Assembly (NCBI GenBank): GCA_958295735.1
Contig: OY282369.1
Location: 3,076,983 to 3,140,982, forward strand
DNA from: an uncultured Candidatus Cenarchaeum sp.
GTDB lineage: Archaea; Thermoproteota; Nitrososphaeria; Nitrososphaerales; Nitrosopumilaceae
Length of the DNA: 64,000 nt
Direction: 5' to 3'
Part shown: positions 55,202-63,400 of the stretch, one piece after another
How the letters are laid out: the number at the start of each line of letters is the position of its first letter
Numbering within the stretch: the stretch's first letter is position 1
Program-made: the position numbers and the translations under genes
The notes under the pieces: generated by a model
Told to the model about the DNA's origin: nothing
The model's input: the letters and a program-made list of their open reading frames with translations, nothing else
Database searches by the model: none

Positions 55202-55979
55202 GAATTGTAACCGATATGGGCGCCCTGCCCTGGGTTGTCGACAGCCCCCCCACCAGCGACGTCATCCGTGCGGGCAGCCGCAATTGCGGCTAACGTAACA
55301 GCGTGAAATCACACGTTGACCACATCTTGCGTGAAACCTGAGTCCGCACCGCCCAGATCTCCTCTCATGCGGCCTGCCTACCGCCGTCTGCCGCCCGCGC
55401 TTGCGGAATATTCCGCCGGAGCGGCCAGCATTGCGGCCACAATCGGAAGCGGCCGCCCCAAGCGCACGCCGACGAGTCTGCGTCAGGGTCGGCTTTCCGC
55501 ACGAAAGCGTGCCGCTTTTCGAGCTCGGGCAAGCGAGGGACAGCGCGGCACGCATGGGGTCGGCCGTCCCCTCTGCCCGGCGAGAATCTAGATCAACGAA
55601 GGCGCGTTCGCGGCCGTAACCAACAGGCGCGAGGATCCATGCGCGCGGGCGCGGGCCGCTGTCCGCATGCTAGTTCCGCCCAAGGATCGCGGCTCGGGCG
55701 GCCCGCTAGCAGTCGGCGGCACGCACCCTCCCTGAACGATGCGGCCGCACCCGCCGGCGAAGGCCCGCCGCGGGGCCGTCCAACCGGCAGGGATAGCAGA
55801 TCTGCCTGCACGCCGCTCCTGCCGAAGATCGCCCTGCGAGTGCGCCGGGCGGTGCAACGGCGCAACGGCGCCCGTCCCCGCCACCGCACGCCACGACGGG
55901 CTAGTTCACCTCGCGCGGGACGGAAGGCGATCCGCCGCCCGCATCGTCCGTTTATATTGGCGCCCCCGGGCCGCCCGCC
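55202..55979. other. Intergenic region with repeat copy D
   Basis: No supported gene. Contains the dispersed repeat at 55552-55634 and the S25e promoter tttatatt at 55951-55958. Confidence 0.55.
55552..55634 (+). repeat. Dispersed ~85 bp repeat, copy D
   Basis: gcgagaatctagatcaacga, then aggcgcgttcgcggcc and aacaggcgcgagg. The most diverged AT-containing copy of the family. Confidence 0.7.
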
Positions 55980-56294
55980 ATGGGCGGCTCCAAGAACAAG
56001 TCCCCTGCGCAGAAGGAGAGGTCGCAGGGAGCCAAGAGATCCGACACCAAGCGGCAAAAGCAGGACAAGGGCGCCCAGGGGCCGCAGAGGGCCGCCATCA
56101 CGGTCTCGCTTACTGCGGGGCAGGCGGCCAAGGCCATGAGGATCTCAAAGGCAGTCACCGTCCACGATCTGGCCAGGCAGACCGGCGTGAAAATGTCGGC
56201 GGCCAACGCCTTCCTCCGCAGGTCGGTCGCCGACGGCACCGTGGTCCGCGTGGGCGGCCGGAGCGGCCACTACGTCTACAAGCCCGCCGCGTAG
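55980..56294 (+). CDS. rps25e: Ribosomal protein S25e
   Basis: 104 aa: a basic N-terminal tail (MGGSKNKSPAQKERSQGAKR) and the winged-helix core AAITVSLTAGQAAKAMRISK, TVHDLARQTGVKMSAANAFL, RRSVADGTVVRVGGRSGHYV. The ATG is 26 nt from tttatatt (55951-55958). Its last 19 nt overlap the end of the convergent cyclophilin-like gene. Confidence 0.95.
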   Translation: MGGSKNKSPAQKERSQGAKRSDTKRQKQDKGAQGPQRAAITVSLTAGQAAKAMRISKAVTVHDLARQTGVKMSAANAFLRRSVADGTVVRVGGRSGHYVYKPAA

Positions 56295-56677
56295 AACCGC
56301 AGCGCCTGGCCCGGCCTCGCATCCAATATGGTGCCGGCGCCGGCGGTGATCGCGCCGATCGGGGACATGGCCGCGCCCGCATCGCAGCCTTCCGCGAAGA
56401 AGCAGATGCGGCCGCCCCCCGCGGCCAGGAACGCGATCTCGCCGGCGGCGAACCTCGTCCTGTGCCTCCCGGCGCCGGCCCCCACCGGCGCCTCGATGTA
56501 TATGGCGCCGGGCGCCCCCGCGAGCCTGTGCGCGTTGCCGCTGAGGGGAAGGGCGCGGATCACGCGGCCGACCGCCGCCGGGGAGAGGTGGCGCTTCAGC
56601 TGGCACTCTACCCTCGGGGAGCCGCCCTCCCCCTCCAGCACCGCCCCGAACCTGGAGACCGAACCGGCAGCGCCCAC
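56276..56677 (-). CDS. Cyclophilin-like fold protein
   Basis: 133 aa. The pattern of small prokaryotic cyclophilin-like proteins: FGAVLEGEGGSPRVECQL, RVIRALPLSGNAHRLAGA, AIYIEAPVG, FAAGEIAFLAAGGGRICFFA, MSPIGAITAG. The catalytic Arg/Phe set of true isomerases is not obvious, so activity is uncertain. The GTG at 56677 is 25 nt from atataac (56700-56706), whereas the longer open frame upstream is low-complexity. Confidence 0.72.
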   Translation of the reverse strand: MGAAGSVSRFGAVLEGEGGSPRVECQLKRHLSPAAVGRVIRALPLSGNAHRLAGAPGAIYIEAPVGAGAGRHRTRFAAGEIAFLAAGGGRICFFAEGCDAGAAMSPIGAITAGAGTILDARPGQALRFYAAGL

Positions 56678-56765
56678 GGCCGGGACGGCGCGGCGCCGGA
56701 TATAACTCAGCCGCCGGGCGCGCCGAAAACGCGGTTTAAATAACCCCGATTTTGGGCATCCTTGA

Positions 56766-57263
56766 TTGGTGGCTGGCGGCGGGGCGGAGCTCGATGCGGG
56801 GGTCCCCGACCCCGACGTGATTCCGGCCGACGACGAGGCGGCGCAGGAGGAGGAGATGGACACCGGCCTCGTCAAGGCGCTCGACTCTTACCGCGCGCTG
56901 GTGGAGTCGGGGGAGTCGCCGGAGCTCGACGTCGAGGGCCTGGAGGACCGCATCAGGGAGATCAAGGAAAGGGAGATAATATCGGCCGACTCGGTGCACG
57001 AGCCCGAGGAGGCCGTCTCCGACGACGGCATGGTGATGATCGGCCCGCCCGTCCTGACGCGCTTCGAAAAGGCGAGGATAATGGGGGCCCGCGCCCTGCA
57101 GCTGTCGCTGGGGGCCCCGGCGTTCATCGACATACCGGAGACGGCCACCACCTCGCTGGACATCGCCATGGAGGAGCTCGAGAGGAGGGTGATCCCCATC
57201 ACGATCCGGCGCGTGCTGCCCAACGGCGACTACCAGAACATCCCCATAGGCTACTTCAAGTAG
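56766..57263 (+). CDS. rpoK: DNA-directed RNA polymerase subunit K (Rpb6 homologue)
   Basis: 165 aa. The acidic N-terminal ~90 residues precede the conserved core [65 protein letters not shown]. It assists assembly of the RNA polymerase core. The TTG at 56766 is 28 nt from gtttaaataa (56734-56743). The long acidic extension is unusual relative to short euryarchaeal RpoK. Confidence 0.93.
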   Translation: MVAGGGAELDAGVPDPDVIPADDEAAQEEEMDTGLVKALDSYRALVESGESPELDVEGLEDRIREIKEREIISADSVHEPEEAVSDDGMVMIGPPVLTRFEKARIMGARALQLSLGAPAFIDIPETATTSLDIAMEELERRVIPITIRRVLPNGDYQNIPIGYFK

Positions 57264-57305
57264 CGCCGCGGCCCGCGCGGCTTTTCGCCCGGCATGTCCC
57301 GCCCC

Positions 57306-57471
57306 GCGCTTTTTCCTACGTCCGGGATCTGGGGGGGCGGGGCCCTTCCCGCGGGCGCGGATCCGGAACGGCCCCCGCGGCCGGCACCGCGCTTTTTCCT
57401 ACGTCCGGGATCTGGGGGGGCGGGGCCCTTCCCGCGGGCGCGGATCCGGAACGGCCCCCGCGGCCGGCACC
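57306..57471. repeat. 83-bp tandem duplication
   Basis: Two exact 83-bp units starting gcgctttttcctacgtccgg. Located between rpoK and the Alba gene; each unit contains the T5 run ctttttcc, which could act as an archaeal terminator for rpoK. Confidence 0.9.
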
Positions 57472-57527
57472 GCGCGGCGCCCGATCCTAAAAATTTAAAA
57501 GAGCATCCGCGGGCCGCGCTGTCGTTC

Positions 57528-57848
57528 ATGGACGGGGACGGGGCAGCGGGCGGGGGGGAGCGGCCCCGGGAGGGCGGCGTCCCGACCGTGTTCTACGTCC
57601 GCAACGAGCCGGTGATGAAGGCGGCCATCGACGCCCTGGAGAGGCTCGGCCGCCTCGACAGCCTGACCCTGCGGGCCAGGGGCCTGTCCATCCCGAACGC
57701 CGTGGCCATCGCCAACATCATAACGGAGAAGCTCATGAGCGGCGCCTCGCGGATAGGCCGCGTGAGCGTTGGCAGCGAGGACATCAGCGCCATGGGCCGC
57801 AGCTATTCCACCATAGAGATAGTGCTGGAAAGGACGCGGGGCGGCTGA
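57528..57848 (+). CDS. alba: Alba DNA/RNA-binding chromatin protein
   Basis: 106 aa: TVFYVRNEPVMKAAIDALER, LTLRARGLSIPNAVAIANII, GRVSVGSEDISAMGRSYSTI, EIVLER. Matches Alba, with RARGLSIPNAV as the nucleic-acid-binding loop; the usual acetylatable Lys is replaced by Arg/Leu context. The ATG at 57528 is about 29 nt from aaatttaaaa (57491-57500). Confidence 0.93.
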   Translation: MDGDGAAGGGERPREGGVPTVFYVRNEPVMKAAIDALERLGRLDSLTLRARGLSIPNAVAIANIITEKLMSGASRIGRVSVGSEDISAMGRSYSTIEIVLERTRGG

Positions 57849-57858
57849 GCGGCCGGCC

Positions 57859-58275
57859 TCACACGACGGAGCCGGGGCCCTTCAGCAGCATGTTCTCGCA
57901 CTCCTTGCAGACCCTCTCGTCGATGTCCGATTCCAGGTTGTGGTGGATGTCGCATATGAGCAGGCTGGACTTTATGTAGTTGCACAGCCCTATGAACTTG
58001 GAGAGGCTGGCCGGCGTGTACGCCATGTCGGAGGCCAGGCACTCGCCGAGCTCGTCGAGCATGCGCGAGACCTGCTTTTCGCGGCCGAGCTTCTCCATGA
58101 GGCGCTGGTCGCCCCTCGCGCCGCGGATGTAGTTGCTCACGGCCGCCTGCGTGACCCCGAGCATCTCGGAGATCTTGTCCTCCCGTATGCCGTGGCCCCC
58201 GGCCAGCTTTTTGGCCAGTATGGCCCTGAGCGCGGGGATCAGCGTGCGCGACTCGATCTCGGCGGGCAGGAGCAC
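57859..58275 (-). CDS. Archaeal HTH transcriptional regulator
   Basis: 138 aa. HTH: IREDKISEMLGVTQAAVSNY followed by IRGARG, of the COG2522-like predicted regulator type. The C-terminal part ends with LICDIHHNLESDIDERVCKE, CENML, a possible metal site (C, H, H, C, C). The GTG at 58275 is 26.5 nt from a palindromic TTTAAA box shared with the divergent gene. Target unknown; control of the neighbouring amidotransferase-like gene or itself is possible. Confidence 0.82.
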   Translation of the reverse strand: MLLPAEIESRTLIPALRAILAKKLAGGHGIREDKISEMLGVTQAAVSNYIRGARGDQRLMEKLGREKQVSRMLDELGECLASDMAYTPASLSKFIGLCNYIKSSLLICDIHHNLESDIDERVCKECENMLLKGPGSVV

Positions 58276-58297
58276 GGGCGCGCCCCGCGCGCGGCGG

Positions 58298-58305
58298 ATT
58301 TAAAG
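58298..58305. promoter_or_regulatory. Shared palindromic TATA box of two divergent genes
   Basis: atttaaag reads ctttaaat on the other strand. It is centred 26.5 nt from GTG 58275 (minus) and 29 nt from GTG 58331 (plus), so one box can serve both leaderless transcripts. Confidence 0.6.
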
Positions 58306-58330
58306 CATGCCGTAGTTAGGTCGGCCTATT

Positions 58331-59359
58331 GTGATTCGCGGCGGCCGCGGGGTCGCGCCTTGGGACGCGGGGGCGGCGCGGATCCGCGCGGCGGTAGAGG
58401 CGGCGGCGGAACGGTGCGCCGCGGGGCCCGGCGGGAGGCTGGCCGTCGCCCTGTCGGGCGGGCTGGACAGTTCCATCGCGGCCCACGCCGTCGCCGCGGC
58501 GAGGAGGCGCGCGGGGGAGGCCCCCCCGGAGGCCGTGGCGGTCGTGGCGGACGGCTTCCCGGCCGGGGACGCGCCGTACTGCCGGGCGGCGGCGCGGCAC
58601 CTGGGCCTGCGCCTGGAGGTGGTGGGGGCCGGCGAGTCGGACATGCTGGAGGCGGCGGAGGGGGCGGTGCGGGCGCTGCGGGCCTTCGGCGGGATAGAGG
58701 TGAGGAACATGGCCACCATGTGGCTGGCCGCGCGGGCGGCCCGCCGGCGCGGGATCGGGGCCATGGTGACGGGGGACGGGGCCGACGAGCTGTTCGCCGG
58801 CTACTCGTTCTTCCTGCGGGCGGGGCCGGGGGAGCTGGCCGCCATGCTGCGCCGCATGAGGCGGATAATGCGCTTCCCGTCCGGGCGCATAGGCCGGAGC
58901 CTCGGCGTGGAGGTGCGCTCGCCGTTCATGTCGGCGGGGGTGGCGGATGCGGCCGCCGGGATCCCCGCGCAATACATGGTGCGCCCGCGCGGGCGCTCGG
59001 GGCCGCGGACGGGCAAGTGGATCCTCCGCAGGGCCTTCGAGGGCGCGCTGCCGCCGGCCGTGGCCTGGCGCGAAAAGTGCGCCATGCAGGACGGCTCGGG
59101 AACGGGCGGGCTGGCGCGCGTGCTGGAAGGCGCCGTCTCCGACGCGGAGTACGCGGAGCGGGCGGCCCGCATCCTGGACGAGGACGGGGTGAGGGTGGGG
59201 GGCAAGGAGTCGCTGCACTACTACGAGGCGTACCGCCGCGCGTTCGGGAGGCCGGAGAGGGCCGCCGATCCCGCCGCGGCCTGCCGGCTGTGCGGGTGCG
59301 CCGCGAGGTCCGAGGCCGGGAGCCGGTTCTGCCGCATGTGCGGCGCGTACCCCGCGTGA
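58331..59359 (+). CDS. Asparagine-synthase-like ATP-pyrophosphatase with C-terminal zinc ribbon
   Basis: 342 aa. The synthetase domain carries the PP-loop LAVALSGGLDSSIAAHAV and MVTGDGADELFAGYSFF. The glutaminase domain of AsnB is absent. The C-terminus has CRLCGCAARSEAGSRFCRMC, a two-CxxC zinc ribbon. It activates a carboxylate or carbonyl with ATP and adds an amine; a stand-alone synthetase domain with a ribbon may modify a small molecule or RNA rather than make asparagine. GTG start at 58331 from promoter spacing. Confidence 0.82.
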   Translation: MIRGGRGVAPWDAGAARIRAAVEAAAERCAAGPGGRLAVALSGGLDSSIAAHAVAAARRRAGEAPPEAVAVVADGFPAGDAPYCRAAARHLGLRLEVVGAGESDMLEAAEGAVRALRAFGGIEVRNMATMWLAARAARRRGIGAMVTGDGADELFAGYSFFLRAGPGELAAMLRRMRRIMRFPSGRIGRSLGVEVRSPFMSAGVADAAAGIPAQYMVRPRGRSGPRTGKWILRRAFEGALPPAVAWREKCAMQDGSGTGGLARVLEGAVSDAEYAERAARILDEDGVRVGGKESLHYYEAYRRAFGRPERAADPAAACRLCGCAARSEAGSRFCRMCGAYPA

Positions 59360-59372
59360 CGGGGCGCGCGGC

Positions 59373-59510
59373 CTACCTCCACTTTTGGGGCTTTTTCCTG
59401 AATATGCGCCTGCACCCGTCGCAGCAAAAGTAGAACGTCCTGCCGCCGTCCTCGTGCGCCACGGCGAGCTCCTCGTCCAGCTCAATTCCGCACACGGGAT
59501 CGACCGGCAC
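59373..59510 (-). CDS. YHS-domain protein (45 aa)
   Basis: Short gene: VPVDPVCGIELDEELAVAHE, then GGRTFYFCCDGCRRIFRKKP. DPVCG at the start and FYFCCDGCxxxF near the end are the YHS pattern, a small metal (often copper) binding fold. The GTG at 59510 is 26 nt from ctatttatag (59531-59540). Convergent with the asparagine-synthase-like gene. Confidence 0.8.
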   Translation of the reverse strand: MPVDPVCGIELDEELAVAHEDGGRTFYFCCDGCRRIFRKKPQKWR

Positions 59511-59544
59511 GCCCGCGGGGCCGCCCGTTTCTATTTATAGGTAT

Positions 59545-60498
59545 GAGGGGCGGCAACCTTGCGCCCGCCGCGATCCGGGCGCGGGATCCGGGGGCGGTCG
59601 CCGCTGCCGGGCGCGGTTCCGGCCCGGGCGCAAGCATGCGCGCGGCGGCGCGCGGGGCCAGCACCCCCGCCGCCCGCGGCGCCCGATGCGGCCGCGGCGC
59701 CGGCGGGGTTCCCGCCGAACGGGCCCCGTTCCGGCAGGCAGGCCGCTCCCCGCCCCGGGCGCCTCGCCGCGCTTTCGGCACTGCCGCGCCGGCGCGGCGG
59801 CGCGCTTCGGGCGCCGCGGCGGGCGGCATGCCCGCTTGTTCCGGGTCCCGGCGCCGCCCGGCGCCGCGGGCTGCCCTCGGCATGCGGGCGGGCCGCCCCA
59901 GGGCCCGCGGCGCCCGGCGCGCGCCGGGTCGCGCTTTCGCGCCGTTCCCCGCGGCCCTTCCCGCCCCCCGGCTCATTCCGTTCCGGCCCGCGGCCCTTCC
60001 CGCCCCCCGGCTCATTCCGTTCCGGCCCGCGGCCCTTCCCGCCCCCCGGCTCATTCCGTTCCGGCCCGCGGCCCTTCCCGCCCCCCGGCTCATTCCGTTC
60101 CGGCCCGCCGCCGCCCCCGCGGGCGTCGTCCTTTTTCTTCCCCTTTCCCCCGCATTCCGGCGAGTCGGCCGGGGCGCCGAGTCGGCGTTCCCGCGGTGCG
60201 GCGCCATTCGGGCCGGCGCATCGACGAGCCTCCAGGGGGAGCCGCGCGCGGGCGAGCTCGTCGCGCCCGTGTTTCCACCCGTCGCGCTCGGTTCCCGTCT
60301 CGCCCGTGGCGCGGCGGGCCGCCTCTAGTACAAGCTCCGGTTCCCCGCGCGCCCCGCGCCTGCCCGTGCCGCGCGGTCCGCGGCCGCGCGCGGCGGCGGC
60401 CGAATCGCGGCTTTTCGCGAGGGCGGAGATCGGCCGGCCCCGCGCGGCGGCAGGGCCGGTCCGGGCGCGGGGCGCCGCGGGGGGGGGGCGCGCCGGCC
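59545..60498. other. About 950 nt GC-rich intergenic DNA
   Basis: Contains a 39-bp tandem repeat at 59951-60106. Open frames on both strands are low-complexity. No supported gene. Confidence 0.55.
59951..60106. repeat. 39-bp tandem repeat, 4 copies
   Basis: Four exact units of gcggcccttcccgccccccg plus gctcattccgttccggccc. It is divisible by three but lies in low-complexity open frames on both strands; taken as non-coding. Confidence 0.9.
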
Positions 60499-63400
60499 TC
60501 ACGCGCAGTTGGCGACGAACGTGACGGTCTGCGATATGATGTCGGCCTCTAGCGCGTCCAGGCCCTCCAGGTTGATCCGGAAGTCGACGTCCACGCTGCC
60601 GCCCGGCGGCGTCCCGCCCGGTATCGCCGTATCCGCGGCCAGCGGGGTAGAGTCGGCCGGCCTGGGGGAGGCGCCGCCCAGGCCCACGGCCATCTCCGTG
60701 TACGAGAACGGCAGCGGTCCCGGCAGGGGGACGCCGTTCAGGAACTGCGTCCAGTCCGTGGCGGACACGGACACCGCGGGCATCGGGCCGGTTCCTATGT
60801 TCGTCACGGTCTGCCGCGCCGGCCTGCTCGTGCTCCCCGCGGACAGCTCGGGGAGGGCGAGCGCCGACTTTTCCAGATCTATCCCGCACGCGTCCAGGCC
60901 CCGGAGCAGCTCGGGGGCCCGCGCCCACTCCGCCGCCGCATCGGACACGGACCATATGCCGTACGTCACGGGCAGCCGCAGGTCGCCGGAGCCGTCCATG
61001 CCCGTGCGGCCGAGCGGGCCGCCTTCCAAGTTGGCCGCGCCCGCTATATTCCCCCGCGCGAGGGACGGGTCGCCCCCGGCCCCCACCAGGGCGCCGCCCA
61101 GCGCGCGGACGGCCTCGTACGCGGCGTAGGCCGGCGTGGCCGACGTGGCGGGGACCAGCGGGGCCGCGATGCGGTCGATGTAGTCCGTCATGCCGTTGCG
61201 CTCCACGGCGAACTGGACGGCGGACAGCCGCGTATCGCGGGCCAGCTGCATGGCCGCCGCATCGGCCGTTATGGCGGGCGACGCGGCCACCCCGCTCCCC
61301 GCGCCGGCCCCCGCGCCGCCGGCCGCGAACCATGCCGACCTCTCCCGTACCGGGCCGTCCGCCGGCACGCTGCCGGCCATCGCTACGAGCTCCGCATCCG
61401 AGCCCATATACACGACGGCGACGCTCCTGGCCGTCCCGCTCCCGGCGGCCGCCGCCACGGCATCGCCTATGGGCGCGGCCGCCGCGCCGCCGCCGCCTGC
61501 CGCGAACGCGACGGGGTCGCCGAAGGGTATCCCGAGCGGCCCCAGGTCCGATTCCAGCGATTCCAGCAGGCCGTAATCCGGGCCGCGCAGGCCGGCCTGC
61601 ACCACGGGGACTATGGCGCCGTACCCGCCCCGCGCCACCTCCGTCGCGAGGGCCCTGGCCATGTGCGCCGCGCCGGGCTCCATCCTGAATATGGGATCGC
61701 CCCCTACGGCAAGCGAGCGCGCCGCCGACGAGTGCGATATTATGGTGATGCCGTTCTCCGAGGCGTACCCGGCCATGTCGGCCAGCGCTATATCGGAAGC
61801 CGGGCCCACGTACAGGAGGGGGCCCTCTCCGCTCCCGTGCGCCCCGCGGAGCGCTGCCGCGCCGGGGGCGCCCGCCGGGAGATCGTGCTCGGACACGTTG
61901 ACGTAGAACTGGTAGCCGCGCTCCGACGAGACGGCGTTGAAGGCGGCGGCCCCCAGCCTCGCCGCCCCCATGGAGGGGTCGCCGGCGCCGCGCGCGAACA
62001 CGCCCACCTGCACGGGCCGCTTGCCGGCCTGCCCGGTCCCGTCCGGCCCGCCGGTGGACTTTTCGCCGGGATTCACGACGGGGTTCCCGAAGGCGTCAGT
62101 GACGTTCGCGGACAGGTCGAATCCCACGGCGGAGCCGGCCGCGGCGGTCGTGCTCGCGTTCGCGTTCCACGACACTACCACGTTGTTCCCGAACGCGGCC
62201 GCCCCGGAGGCGCCGCTGCCGTTCCCCGCTGCCGCGGCGCCGTCCACCGTGATGTTCGTATAGTGGGAGGGGACCGCGAGCACCGGCTCCGAATAGACGG
62301 CGGCTACAGAGCTGCCGTTCAGCACGAAGGCCAGCAGGAAGGACGGGCGGTCGGGATCGCGCGCGACGTCCAGCGGCGCCCGCTCCGGCGCGTGCGCCGC
62401 GCGGCCGTTGGTGACGAAGCCGGCGGGCAGCAGCAGCGTGGTGGACTCCGGATCCGAGAACGCGGCCGCGTCCAACAGCGAGCGCGCCCGGTCGGACGCG
62501 AGAAGCGCGAAGGTCCTGTCCCCCGTGCTGCCGGACTCTACGGATATGACGTCGTCGGCGGACAGGGAGACCGCGGCATCGCCCCCCCAGCTCCGGCCGC
62601 GGATCTCGATCATTCCGGGGAACGATTCCGCGCCGGGCGCGGTCGCGGCCTCGTCGAACGTTATGACGAGCCGCCCCGCGGCGCCGCCGGCCGGCGCCAG
62701 GTTGAATGCCGCCGCGGCGAGGCGCGGGGGCGAGGGATCCGGCGCGTACGCGAGCGGGACTGGCTGCCGGCCCGGCGCGTACGCGTTGCCCGGCGCGTCC
62801 GACACGAAGGCGGCGGGCAGCTCTATGGCGGCGGGGCCCAGGTCCGCCGCGTTGAGCTCCACGCGCTTGGCGCCCGATATGTCCAGCGCGAACTCCGTGC
62901 CGCCTGCGCGGCCCGATGCCACGGAGGGAACGTCGCTGCCGGACAGCGCCACCTCCCCGCCGTCGCCCCGTATCACGATATCCCCCGCGAACAGCGGCGC
63001 GTCCGGCGCGGCCGCAACCGCCTCGTCGAACGCGAGGGTAAGCAGGCCGTTCTCCCCGGCCGTCAGGTCGAGCACGGCGGATGCGAGCGCGGGGGCCTGG
63101 CCGTCCGCCAGCGCCAGCTGGTATGTCGCGTTGTTGCCGAAGGGCCTGCCCGCGGGATCGGTCACCGCCGTCTGGTTTATGGCCACGGTGCCTGTAGCGT
63201 CGCGCGCCGCGGGATCGCCGCCGAACCGCAAGACGTGGGCGTCGGTGCCGGCGCCCGTCAGCGTGGCGCTTCGGGGCGTTCCGCCCACCACGATCGAATG
63301 GTACGCCGAGCCGGTGGCGTCCGCGTCCGCGTCGTAGCGTATCGTTATGCTCTCGGGGCCGGTGATCGCGGCCGACTCAACGGCGAGTTGGGTGGCGGGG

